NCBI GenBank assembly: GCA_965249645.1
Contig: CBDFML010000009.1
Span: forward strand, 248,001-312,000
Source: CAVOEB01 sp965249645
GTDB lineage: Bacteria > Pseudomonadota > Alphaproteobacteria > UBA828 > JAPUJA01
Direction: 5' to 3'
DNA length: 64,000 nucleotides
The position numbers and the translations under genes were made by a program. Positions 51,880-62,241 of this stretch are shown here, in pieces (the stretch's first letter is position 1; each line of letters begins with the position of its first letter). The notes under the pieces were generated by a model. The model made no database searches and was not told the DNA's origin. It saw only the letters and a program-made list of their open reading frames with translations.

Positions 51880-52106
51880 AAATAAAATTCGGGGACCCGG
51901 CGCAGGGCCGGGGTTGGCACGCCCGCAGGGTTGGCTTCGGGCGGCGTCGGGCCAGATTAAATGATCGGCGGCCGGCCCCAACTAACATAAGCCGTGAGCC
52001 TTCGTGGCGGCTGAACGCCCAAGCCCGCAAGCGCGGGCCGCCGCTTATGCGCCGTGAGCCTACGTGGCGACTGAACGCCGTTTGGCTTTCCTGAAAGCCA
52101 AGCGGA
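51880..52106. repeat. composite intergenic repeat region
   Basis: Four elements in one gap. 51880-51895 (AAATAAAATTCGGGGA) echoes the leader of type A copy 2 at 50710-50725. 51906-51965 is related to the 41-base units after alaS. A 29-base sequence beginning GCCGTGAGCC is repeated at 51991 and 52051 (60-base period), the second copy matching element 41827. A perfect hairpin TTGGCTTTC/GAAAGCCAA (52082-52101) lies just after the yajQ stop. Confidence 0.65.
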
Positions 52107-52117
52107 AGTAGAATCTC

Positions 52118-52603
52118 TCAATCCCGAAAATTCACGTACTGGAGCGGCTGGTCGACGTCGAGGCCCTTGACCAGCGCGATGGCCGCCTGCAGGTCGTCGC
52201 GCTTCTTGCCCGAGATGCGCAGCTCGTCGCCCTGGATGGCGGCCTGCACCTTCATCTTCGCGCCCTTGATGTCCTTGACGATGCGCTTGGCCACGTCCTG
52301 GCCGATCCCGGTGCGGATCGCCACGACCTGGCGCACCATGTTGCCGGACGCTTTTTCCTCCTTGCCGAAGGCAAGCGAGCGGGCATCGAGCTTGCGCCGG
52401 GTGGTGTGCACCTTCAACAGCTCCTGCATCTGGCCCAGCTTGTAGTCGTCGTCGGCAAGGATGGTGATCTCCTCGCCCGTGCGCTCGAGCGTGCAGCCCG
52501 AGCCCTTGAAGTCGTAACGCTGCGCGACTTCGCGCATCACGCCGTTGACCGCGTTGTCGATCTCCGCCAGGTCCACCTTGGAGACAATATCGAATGAGGG
52601 CAT
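52118..52603 (-). CDS. yajQ: YajQ-family nucleotide-binding protein
   Basis: 161 residues, full length. MPSFDIVSKVDLAEIDNAVN at the start and QRYDFKGSGCTLERTGEEIT are diagnostic; the C-terminus repeats the same RNA-binding-like fold (ISGKKRDDLQAAIALVKGLD). YajQ proteins of Xanthomonas and Pseudomonas bind c-di-GMP and act with transcription factors; binding here is inferred. GGAGAAGA precedes the ATG, overlapping the 3' end of the HlyD gene eleven bases upstream, so it is the last gene of the type I secretion operon. Confidence 0.92.
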   Translation of the reverse strand: MPSFDIVSKVDLAEIDNAVNGVMREVAQRYDFKGSGCTLERTGEEITILADDDYKLGQMQELLKVHTTRRKLDARSLAFGKEEKASGNMVRQVVAIRTGIGQDVAKRIVKDIKGAKMKVQAAIQGDELRISGKKRDDLQAAIALVKGLDVDQPLQYVNFRD

Positions 52604-52614
52604 TACGTCTTCTC

Positions 52615-53835
52615 CTACCTCTCCCTGAACGCTTCTTCGCCCACCTTGAGCACTGGCTTGAGCAGGAACTGCATCACGCTCTTCTTGCCCGTGTGAATTT
52701 CCACTGTCGTCTGCATGCCCGGTGCGATGGGCAGGTCGCCGGGCTCGGCGCCAAGATAGGCCTTTTCGGTTTCCGCCACCATCCGGTACCAGGTGTTGCC
52801 CGCATCGTCCGAGAAGGCGTCGGGCGAGATCAGCGTCACCGTGCCCTCCAGCCCGCCGTAGCGCGAGAAGTCGTAGGTCGAGACCTTGATCACCGCGCGC
52901 TGGCCCACCTTCACATAGCCCACGTCCGTGGCGTCGAGCCGCGCCTCGATCACCAGATAGGCCCCGGTCGACACGATCTCCATGATTGACTCGCCGCCGC
53001 GCACCACGCCGCCGATGGTGTGATAGCGAAGCGACTGCACCACCCCGTCGATCGGGCTCTTGATCTCCGTGCGCAGCGCCTGGCTCTCCGCCTTGTTCAG
53101 CAGCTCGCGGGTGCGCACGATGGTCAGTTCCACCCGGCCCAACTCTTCGCGCGCCTCGCGCTGGACGACAGCCCGCCCTCGCGTATCCGCTCGCGGGATT
53201 CCTGGAGCGCCGCTTCCGCGCGCGGGATCGACGGGCGCACGACAGCCCGCCCTCGCGTATCCGCTCGCTCGACATCTCGAAATTCACCCCCGCGAGCTCC
53301 AGGTCGGTGGTCGTCGAGCGCAGTTGCGCTTCGAGCTGCTTGAGGTCCTGTTCGCGCTGGTGCATCTGCTCCGACAGCAGGCTCTGGGTCGCGGCGAGTT
53401 CGGCGGCGCGGGCCTCGAAGGCGCGCTTCTCGGCTTCCACGAGGCCCGGCCGGCGCGCCGCGATCTCGTCGGGAAAGACGATCTGCGTGCCCTGGGCTTC
53501 CGCCTCGAGCCGGGCGCGGCGCAGGCTCAGCCCGTCGAGCTCGATGCGCAGCTCTTCCTTGCTCGCGATGGTCTGGCCGAGATCGAGCTGAACCAGTGGA
53601 TCGCCCGCCGAGACCGTATCGCCCTCGCGCACGTAGATCGCCTCGATGATGCCGCCTTCGAGATGCTGGATCACCTTGCTCTGGCCCTGGGGCACCACCT
53701 CGCCGTTGGCGATGGCGACCTCTTCGAGCTCGGCGAAGCCCGCCCAGACCAGCCCGCCGGCCAGGATCAGCAGCACCAGAAAGCCCGCCGTGCGCCAGCT
53801 CGAAACCTTCGTCTTGGCAAGCTCGTCGAGCCGGC

Positions 53836-53839
<4 letters not shown>
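52615..53839 (-). pseudogene. type I secretion membrane fusion protein (HlyD family), reading frame disrupted
   Basis: Three frames each carry part of a HlyD protein. Frame 1 from the ATG at 53839: N-terminal transmembrane helix, QGQSKVIQHLEGGIIEAIYV (first biotinyl-lipoyl half), coiled-coil start, good to about 53270. Frame 2, about 53240-53175: PSIPRAEAALQESRERIREG. Frame 3 from about 53155 to the TAG at 52615: REELGRVELTIVRTRELLNK, ALRTEIKSPIDGVVQSLRYH and the C-terminal beta barrel. Both breaks fall at the two copies of a 29-base direct repeat 74 bases apart. Deleting one repeat unit does not restore the frame. The adaptor would link the ABC exporter to TolC. Its start overlaps the ABC stop (ATGA). 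Confidence 0.85.
53165..53268. repeat. 29-base direct repeat within the HlyD gene
   Basis: The sequence beginning ACGACAGCCCGCCCTCGCGT occurs at 53165 and again at 53239, a 74-base shift (not a multiple of three). Each copy coincides with a change of coding frame. Confidence 0.85.
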
Positions 53840-55677
<1,838 letters not shown>

Positions 55678-55739
55678 TGGGCTCCAGCTTGGCAAACGCT
55701 TATCGGATTTCGCAAGGGGCAGGGCGCACTGCCCGCCGG

Positions 55740-56513
55740 TCAGTCCCAGCGCACCTCGTAGATCAGCGTGACCGAGGCTTCCGCCGCCACCCGGAGCACG
55801 CCCTCGGCGTCGGGCGCAGGCGTCGCACTGATCAGCCGGACCGGGCCGGGCAGCACGGTGAGCGGCTCGCTCACGGTCAGGCTCATCGACGCCGCGTAGG
55901 CCGCAGCCTTTGCTTCCGCGTTCTCGAGCGCGGCGCGGCGCGCCTGCGCGAACAGGTTGTCGGTTTGGGCGAGGCTGTAGCGCAGGCCCAGCACCTCGAT
56001 CCCGTCCATCCCGCCGAGCCGGGCGCGCGCCTCGTCGAGCGCACCGAAGTTGCGCAGGGTGAGGGTCACGACGCTGTCGACCCGATAGCTCTCGGGCGGG
56101 CCGCAGGCGAGCGCCGGATCGGTGCCGCCGCTTTGCGCCCCGCCGTCCGCACCGGGCGGGTCGGGATCGAGCAGCGCGACTTCGACGTCGCCCGGCGGGT
56201 TGGCCATGGGATTGTCGGGCTGGCGGGTGGTGGCGAAGCGGAAGTCGCTGGTCTCGATGTCGGGCTCGATGACGCCCAGATCGTCGAGCGCAGCGGCGAA
56301 CCGGCCGGCAAGGCCCGCATCCGCCGCCAGCGCGTCGCACGCATTCGCCGCCTCGCTCCGCGCGGCAAGCTCGATCTGGACCACGTCGGCGGGCGCCTCG
56401 ATCACCGCGCGCCCGGTCATTTCCAGGGTCGAGGTCAGCCCTTGCGCGGGCACCTGGGTTGCGCCGAGGAGAACGGCGAGGGCAAGGCAAAGGAGGGCAA
56501 TAGGGCGGACCAT
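55740..56513 (-). CDS. periplasmic SIMPL-domain (DUF541) protein
   Basis: 257 residues with a signal peptide (cleavage near VPAQG). The SIMPL domain is seen in LEMTGRAVIEAPADVVQIEL, a tyrosine/aromatic-poor middle with an inserted Pro/Gly/Asp loop, and ALENAEAKAAAYAASMSLTV. The E. coli relative YggE is linked to oxidative stress, but the family role is unclear. It lies 93 bases after the RTX gene and 62 bases before the ABC transporter on the same strand, an unusual place for a SIMPL protein. Confidence 0.82.
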   Translation of the reverse strand: MVRPIALLCLALAVLLGATQVPAQGLTSTLEMTGRAVIEAPADVVQIELAARSEAANACDALAADAGLAGRFAAALDDLGVIEPDIETSDFRFATTRQPDNPMANPPGDVEVALLDPDPPGADGGAQSGGTDPALACGPPESYRVDSVVTLTLRNFGALDEARARLGGMDGIEVLGLRYSLAQTDNLFAQARRAALENAEAKAAAYAASMSLTVSEPLTVLPGPVRLISATPAPDAEGVLRVAAEASVTLIYEVRWD

Positions 56514-56606
56514 GGCGCATTCAGTGTAGCGCGATGCTCGCGGCGGTGGGATGCCGGCGCACGGCCTTTTTTATAGTGGGTAAAAATGGCCCGTCGGGGC
56601 CCGTCG

Positions 56607-59600
56607 TCAGCCGGCGGAAAAGCCGTTGGCGATGGAGATGTCGGCGGCCGCAACGGAATCGCCGGTAATCGTGGCCAGCACCGTATAGCCGGCGACGCCG
56701 TTCTCGGCGGCGATCAGCTTGTCGTTGGTGTCGTCGAACACGATGTAGGCATCCGCCCCGAGATCGGGCGAGCCGTCGAAATTGTTCTCGACAAAAAAGT
56801 TGGTGTTCAGGACCAGCGCGTTGTTGTTCGTGAAGCCGAAGGCGAAGCCGTTGATCTCGAATTTGTCCGTGCCGAAAACGAAGTCGGTCACGATGTCGCC
56901 GGTGATCCCCGTGGGCAGGACGCCGTCGGTGCCCGCTTCGCCGTCGGCGGTCGCCACATACTGGAAGATGTCGGCGCCGTCGCCGCCGGTCAGGCTGTCG
57001 ACACCGCCGCCGCCGCGCAGCTCGTCGTCGCCGGTGCCGCCGTTGAGGTTGTCGTTGCCGCCACCGCCGAACAGGAAGTCGAAGCCGTCGTCGCCGGTGA
57101 GCGTGTCGGCGCCGCTGGTGCCCGCGATCAGGTCGTCGCCGATGCTGCCCGCCGTGCCCGTTGCGATCTGGAGCAACTCCTGGACGTTGTTGCTGGTGGA
57201 CAGGAACTCTACGGCCGTGCCGGTCTCGCCATCGATGGTGACGCTGCCCGAATTCGCCGTATCGACCTCGAGATAAGACACCGTCAGAAAGTCGCCCGCG
57301 CGAACCGCATTGGTAAGATCGAGGCTGGAGAGCAGCTCGAGAACGTCCGTGCCGCCGCTGTCCAAAATTGTGTCGGCCGCGCCGCCGGTGTCGTCGTCGA
57401 CGATATAGAAATCGTTGCCCGCGCCGCCTTCGAGCTGGTCGTTGCCGGCACCACCCGCCAGCTCGTCGTTGCCCGCACCGCCCTGAAGCGTGTCGCCGCC
57501 GCCCTGGCCGATCAGGTGATCGTTGCCGGCGTCGCCCTGCAGGAGGTCGGCCAGCACGTTGCCGACGACGATGTCGTCTCCGGCTCCGCCGGCGATGGTG
57601 ACGCCGGCGCCTGCGTTGTCGTTGAACAGCAGGTCGTTATTGGCGGTCGGCGTGGTGCCCGCGAAGGTGAAGGTAGTGTCGGGCGTTTCGGTAAATTCGA
57701 ATTGCTCGACCTGTCCGGCAGCCAGGAAGTGGTCCGTGATGGTCACTCTATGGGTCGAGGGCGCGCCGCCGAACTCGTCGCTGATGACGAGATTATCGCC
57801 GCTTCGCGCGAAGCTGAAGTCAGTCGGTATCCGGTCGCCGTCCGAGCTGCCCAGAGCCAGCTTGTCGGCGCTGCCGGCGCTGGAACTGACCACGACCACC
57901 GCCGAGGCGGTGGTGGCGGTCGAGACCTGGTAGGTGTCGTTGCCGCCGCCGCCGGTGAGCACGTTGTCGTTGCCGTCGCCCGTGAGGGTATCGGCGAAGG
58001 TCGAGCCGCGCAGGTTATCGATGTTTGTCAGGGTGTCGGTTCCGGCGCCGCCGGTGTTTTGGGCAACACTGACGCTGAGGTCGACCGTGACGGCACTCAC
58101 CGCGTTGGCGTAATCGGCGGTATCGTCGCCGGTGGTACCGTTGAGGTTGTCGTTGCCCGCGCCGCCGCTCAGGAAGTCGTTGCCCGCGCCGCCGGTCAGG
58201 CCGTCGTTGCCGCCGTTGCCGAAGATCAGGTCGTTGCCGTCGCCGCCGCTCAAGACCAGGTCCTGACCGCTGCCGCCGACGAGGATGTCGTTGCCCGTGC
58301 CGCCGGTCGCGCTGTCCAGGATGGTGAAGGTGTTGAGCGTGCCGTCGTTGAGTTCGGCCTGGACCAGTTCGAGACCGCCGCCGGTGGATTCGTCGGACGA
58401 CACGGCGAAGGTGGTGCCCGAGCCGTCGCGGAAGCTGATGGTCAGGCTGGTGCCGCTCAAGGCGATGTCGAAGGGGAAGTCCACGTCGTCGTCGACGAGC
58501 AGGGTGTCGGCGGTGCCGCTGCTATCGTGGATGTCGCCCGCCTCGCCCGAGCCGACGATATAGGTGTCGTTGCCCGCTCCGCCCTCGAGCAGATCGAGGC
58601 CCCCCGCGCCGCCTTCGAGGATGTCGTTGCCGTCGCCGCCCTGGAGAACGTCGAGGCCCCCGGCGCCGGACAGCCGATCGTCGCCATCGCCGCCCTGGAG
58701 GGTGTCGGCACCGGCGGAGCCGATCAGGAAGTCGTTGTCCGCGCCGCCGACCAGGGTTGTGGCGGAGCTGCTGGCATAAAGCACGTCGTTGCCGGCGGCG
58801 CCGTCGAAGGTGGTGGTCGAGGTGGTGAGCACGGCGATGTCGTTGCCCGAGCCGCCGGACGTGGTCGTGAACACGAACGGGGTGGTGCCGACGCTTTCGA
58901 ACACGAAGTTTTCGATCGTTCCCGTGGTCAGGAAATTGTCGATGAAGAAGATCTGCTCTTCGAGTTCGTCCCGGTTCGAGATCAGCAGGTTGTTGCCCTC
59001 GATCGAGACGTTGCCCAGCGCCGGGTCGATGGTGAGCTGGCCGAGAGTGCCGGTGGCGACGAAGAAGGTATCGGCGGTGCCGCTGGCGTCGGACGCGAGG
59101 TTGACCTGAACGCTCTGCTCCGATCCCACGTCGAAAATATAGGTGTCGTTGCCCGTGCCGCCGGTGAGGTTATTGAGCCCCTGGCCGCCGTCGAGGGAAT
59201 CGTCGCCGGTTCCGCCGTCGAGGGAATCCGTATCGGCGCCGCCCTCGAGAATATCGTTGCCCGCGCCGCCGGACAGGATGTCGTCGTCGCCCAGGCCCAT
59301 GATCTCGTCGTTGCCCGCGCCGCCGTCGATGGTGTCGGGGCTGCCGCCGACGATCAGGTCGTTGCCCGAGGTCGCGACGTTGATCGACTGGCGGAAGGAG
59401 AAGGCCGTACTCGTGCCGTCGGCCAGGGTGCCGACATCGAACACGATGGTGATGCCGATATCGGCCGAGGTGCCATCCGGGTCGACCGGGGTATTGAACG
59501 CGCTCGCGTTAAACGGATCGGTGTTTTCGAACCCGAATGCGCTCACCCGCGCCTCAGGGCCGCTGCCGTCGTTTTCCGCGAAGTAGGAGGCGAACAACCC

Positions 59601-61508
59601 GGATTGCTGACCCTCGGCGACGACAATGGCGTCGCCGATACCGTTCGTGGGATTGCTGCGCACGTCGTTGTTTGTGGTTGCAGCGCCGCCGGCGACGTTG
59701 GAATCCTGATCGGGGTCGGCGTTGCGCATGTAGCGGATGTTGAACAGCGAGCCACCCGAGACGTTCTCCAGGGTGATGGTTGTGGTGAAGAACGTATCGT
59801 CGTCGTCGAAGCTGATGACCTGGGTGACCTGGAGCTCGGAATTCGCGGTGCCGATATGCTGAGCCTGAAGCGTCGTGCCGCTCGTCTGGTCGGTCGCGGC
59901 CATGGTGATCTCGGTGGTGAAGCTCTTCTGCGTATTCGTGAAATTGGTCGTGCCGCCGGACGAGATGGTGCCGAATCCGACCGTGAAGTTCTCGACCGGC
60001 GAGCCCGGCAGGAAGAAGTCGTCGGAAGTCTGAGCGGCGCCGCTGTCGAAGCCATCCGCGTCGGCGACCATCGACAACTGGTTGTCGACGACGTTGTGGA
60101 ACTGGGTCGGCGCGGTTGCCAGGGGCCCGAGCGCACCGTTGTCGTCGAGGCCGAGCTCGATGAAATTACCGCCCAGAAAGATGTCGTTGCCCACGGACGC
60201 GCTGCCCACGCCATCGCCAGTAAAATTCGAGGGTTCAGGCTCGGGTTCGGGCTCCGGCTCGGGCACGACGACGATATCGTCATCGTCGTCAGGAGGCGGG
60301 GCGCTCGCCGGGCCAGGGGCGGGCTCCGGTTCGGGCGCGGTAATGGCCTCGAGAATTTCCTCAAGGAGATCGGCGACGATGTCGCCGACGAGGACGTCGT
60401 CGACGGGATCGCCCGAGACCACGGGGTCGGCCACGGGCTCGCCGTCGCCCTGGCCTTCGCCCGCTTCGGGCGCGACGTCGGCGAGGTTGAGGCCCTCTTC
60501 ATCGCTGCGATTGCTTTCGTCGCGCTCGTTGGCGTCCTTGACCGCCTCTTCGAGGCGCGCCTTCTGGTCGGCGGGCAGGACGGAGCTGACCTGCTTGAAC
60601 AGATCGCCCATCTCGGATCCCGAGAGGAAGAACGGCTCGTCGGGGGGCAGGAGCTGGCTCAGGATCGTGGTCGAGAGGCCGGGCAGGTCGATGATGACCT
60701 CGCCGCTCGCGTTCCGGACCACGAGGGTGCCCGTGGTGCCGCCGGGATCCTTGAACAGGGTGATGAGGTTTTCCTGGCCGTCGGCGTCGGCTTTGCCGCC
60801 GCCGTGGGTGCCGCGGATGCCGACGACCGCGACCGGGGTCGAGACGATCATGCCGTCGGGATTGTTCGCCGCGATCTCGCCCGAGACGAAGACGAAGACA
60901 CCGGTCAGTACGGAGAAGGCGGAACTGCCCTCGGCGGTGACCGGGTCGTAGATCATCTCGTCGAGCACCATCCGCCCTTCCTCGCCGAGCGAGAAGGTGG
61001 ACTGGTCGACGAACACGATGCTGATCGCGCCCTCGGCCCCGGTCTCGAGGATGTCGCCCATATAGACTGCATCGCCGACGTTGAGCGTGACCGTGGTGCC
61101 GTCGACCCGGGTCGCGGTGACCTCGCCGGCGGCATCCTCGACCTGGCCGATGGGCTCGGCGCCGAGCGCCAGGGTGTCTTGCGCGTACTGGCCCGGCGCC
61201 TCGGGCCCGGCGAGGCGGAGCACAAGCTCGCCGCGCAGCAGGCCGCCCATTTCGGTCATCAGGTCGGGCGGATTGTCGAGGCTGAGATAGCCCCGGATCA
61301 ACACTTGCGCGCCGTCCTGGCCGACCAGGAGCAGGTCGTCGCCGGAGCGCACGAAGTCGGCGGTAAGCAACATGTTGCCGTTGGGAACGAGCAGCGGATC
61401 GGGCCCGGCTTCGGCTTCGATGACGATGACGAGGGAGCCGCCCAGGCCGCCGCTCGCGGTGTTCGCCGCAGAGCTCAGGCCGGGGTATGTCAGCGCATCG
61501 AGGGCCAT
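56607..61508 (-). CDS. large RTX (hemolysin-type calcium-binding) adhesin-like protein
   Basis: 1633 residues. N-terminal 110 residues resemble the prefix region of Bap/LapF-like adhesins (SLVIVIEAEAGPDPLLVPNG, VRSGDDLLLVGQDGAQVLIR). A FecR-like beta domain follows (about 115-235; TLNVGDAVYMGDILETGAEG, STPVAVVGIRGTHGG), then an acidic segment and a PEPEPEPEPEPS linker near 420, a beta domain (about 430-690) and many blocks of GGxGxDxLx nonapeptides (about 700-1540) that bind calcium. The C-terminal 120 residues (DIVTDFVFGTDKFEINGFAF) carry the type I secretion signal. GGAGA lies nine bases before the ATG at 61508. The exporter genes follow directly. Adhesin versus enzyme or toxin cannot be decided, but no catalytic domain is seen. 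Confidence 0.88.
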   Translation of the reverse strand: MALDALTYPGLSSAANTASGGLGGSLVIVIEAEAGPDPLLVPNGNMLLTADFVRSGDDLLLVGQDGAQVLIRGYLSLDNPPDLMTEMGGLLRGELVLRLAGPEAPGQYAQDTLALGAEPIGQVEDAAGEVTATRVDGTTVTLNVGDAVYMGDILETGAEGAISIVFVDQSTFSLGEEGRMVLDEMIYDPVTAEGSSAFSVLTGVFVFVSGEIAANNPDGMIVSTPVAVVGIRGTHGGGKADADGQENLITLFKDPGGTTGTLVVRNASGEVIIDLPGLSTTILSQLLPPDEPFFLSGSEMGDLFKQVSSVLPADQKARLEEAVKDANERDESNRSDEEGLNLADVAPEAGEGQGDGEPVADPVVSGDPVDDVLVGDIVADLLEEILEAITAPEPEPAPGPASAPPPDDDDDIVVVPEPEPEPEPEPSNFTGDGVGSASVGNDIFLGGNFIELGLDDNGALGPLATAPTQFHNVVDNQLSMVADADGFDSGAAQTSDDFFLPGSPVENFTVGFGTISSGGTTNFTNTQKSFTTEITMAATDQTSGTTLQAQHIGTANSELQVTQVISFDDDDTFFTTTITLENVSGGSLFNIRYMRNADPDQDSNVAGGAATTNNDVRSNPTNGIGDAIVVAEGQQSGLFASYFAENDGSGPEARVSAFGFENTDPFNASAFNTPVDPDGTSADIGITIVFDVGTLADGTSTAFSFRQSINVATSGNDLIVGGSPDTIDGGAGNDEIMGLGDDDILSGGAGNDILEGGADTDSLDGGTGDDSLDGGQGLNNLTGGTGNDTYIFDVGSEQSVQVNLASDASGTADTFFVATGTLGQLTIDPALGNVSIEGNNLLISNRDELEEQIFFIDNFLTTGTIENFVFESVGTTPFVFTTTSGGSGNDIAVLTTSTTTFDGAAGNDVLYASSSATTLVGGADNDFLIGSAGADTLQGGDGDDRLSGAGGLDVLQGGDGNDILEGGAGGLDLLEGGAGNDTYIVGSGEAGDIHDSSGTADTLLVDDDVDFPFDIALSGTSLTISFRDGSGTTFAVSSDESTGGGLELVQAELNDGTLNTFTILDSATGGTGNDILVGGSGQDLVLSGGDGNDLIFGNGGNDGLTGGAGNDFLSGGAGNDNLNGTTGDDTADYANAVSAVTVDLSVSVAQNTGGAGTDTLTNIDNLRGSTFADTLTGDGNDNVLTGGGGNDTYQVSTATTASAVVVVSSSAGSADKLALGSSDGDRIPTDFSFARSGDNLVISDEFGGAPSTHRVTITDHFLAAGQVEQFEFTETPDTTFTFAGTTPTANNDLLFNDNAGAGVTIAGGAGDDIVVGNVLADLLQGDAGNDHLIGQGGGDTLQGGAGNDELAGGAGNDQLEGGAGNDFYIVDDDTGGAADTILDSGGTDVLELLSSLDLTNAVRAGDFLTVSYLEVDTANSGSVTIDGETGTAVEFLSTSNNVQELLQIATGTAGSIGDDLIAGTSGADTLTGDDGFDFLFGGGGNDNLNGGTGDDELRGGGGVDSLTGGDGADIFQYVATADGEAGTDGVLPTGITGDIVTDFVFGTDKFEINGFAFGFTNNNALVLNTNFFVENNFDGSPDLGADAYIVFDDTNDKLIAAENGVAGYTVLATITGDSVAAADISIANGFSAG

Positions 61509-61575
61509 GACGTTCGTTCTCCCTGTTCCCGGGCAGATGGTACAGTCTTGTGACGACTTTTCTGCTGCTTAACAA

Positions 61576-61604
61576 AACGTAAAGGAAGGGTAGATTTACG
61601 TCAA
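61576..61604 (-). promoter_or_regulatory. possible promoter of the RTX gene
   Basis: On the minus strand TTGACG, 17 bases, TACGTT, about 68 bases before the start codon. An imperfect CtrA box (TTTA-N7-TTAA, 61569-61583) overlaps the -10 element. Confidence 0.45.
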
Positions 61605-61621
61605 GATTTTTGTCCACCGCT

Positions 61622-61704
61622 TTGGTTAACAACGGCCAAAAATACTAGGAAAGGCCCCGAATATGGTTAACGGGACCGACGGATTACCTATCCAATATGG
61701 TTAA
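61622..61704 (-). promoter_or_regulatory. array of CtrA-type TTAACCA(T/A) sites upstream of the RTX gene
   Basis: On the minus strand TTAACCAT occurs at 61697-61704 and 61663-61670, and TTAACCAA at 61622-61629, spaced 34 and 41 bases. TTAACCAT has been reported as a CtrA-associated motif in Caulobacter. A perfect palindrome TTCACGCGTGAA lies further upstream at 61713-61724. Confidence 0.55.
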
Positions 61705-61762
61705 TTTCGCGATTCACGCGTGAACGCGCGGACGGGGCGTATCAAGACAACCCCGATTCGCT

Positions 61763-62128
61763 CTAGCCGACGAAGTCCTTGACCCGTTCGAGAAACTCGT
61801 CGACGGAGATGGGCTTGGAGATATTGGCGTCGCAGCCGGCCTCGATTACGCGCTCCTCGTCGCCCCGGAAGGCCAGAGCGGTGACGGCGATGATCGGGAT
61901 GGATTTCAGTGCCTCGTCGGCCTTGAGCCAGCGGGTGACGTCGAGGCCGGAGACATCCGGGAGCTGGATGTCCATCAGGACGAGGTCGGGCTTTTCGGCC
62001 TTGGCCAGCTCGAACGCCGTGGTGCCGTTATCGGCCAGCAGGGTATCGAACCCCGCGGCACCGAGCAGGTCGCGCATGAGCTTCATGTTCAGCGCGTTGT
62101 CTTCGACGATGAGAATGGTTTTCGCCAT
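61763..62128 (-). CDS. divK: single-domain response regulator, DivK homologue
   Basis: 121 residues, one receiver domain. TILIVEDNALNMKLMRDLLG, the phosphoacceptor Asp53 in LVLMDIQLPDVSGLDVTRWL, and GDEERVIEAGCDANISKPIS match Caulobacter DivK closely, including the Asp53 numbering. DivK controls the kinases DivL/CckA and so CtrA activity during the cell cycle. The usual neighbour pleD is absent. It lies 113 bases after the acyltransferase-cNMP gene and upstream of the CtrA-site array of the RTX gene. Confidence 0.85.
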   Translation of the reverse strand: MAKTILIVEDNALNMKLMRDLLGAAGFDTLLADNGTTAFELAKAEKPDLVLMDIQLPDVSGLDVTRWLKADEALKSIPIIAVTALAFRGDEERVIEAGCDANISKPISVDEFLERVKDFVG

Positions 62129-62241
62129 GGGCGTTACGCTTTCGGCTCCTTCGCCGAGGCCGGTTCGTCGGGCTTTGCTGCGGCCACTATATCGGCTGAA
62201 CGGGTGATCACAAGGATCGGCTGCGGGTTCACGGGCGCGGC

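Noticed and set aside
57000..59350. Short repeated motifs considered as CRISPR or satellite DNA.
   Set aside because: They are codons of RTX nonapeptide repeats in one long reading frame.
56586..61553. A continuous open frame of about 1650 codons on the plus strand opposite the RTX gene.
   Set aside because: It is the antisense shadow of GC-rich RTX repeats: low-complexity V/G/A/D-rich, no start context, no recognisable domain. The minus strand has canonical RTX motifs and a secretion signal.
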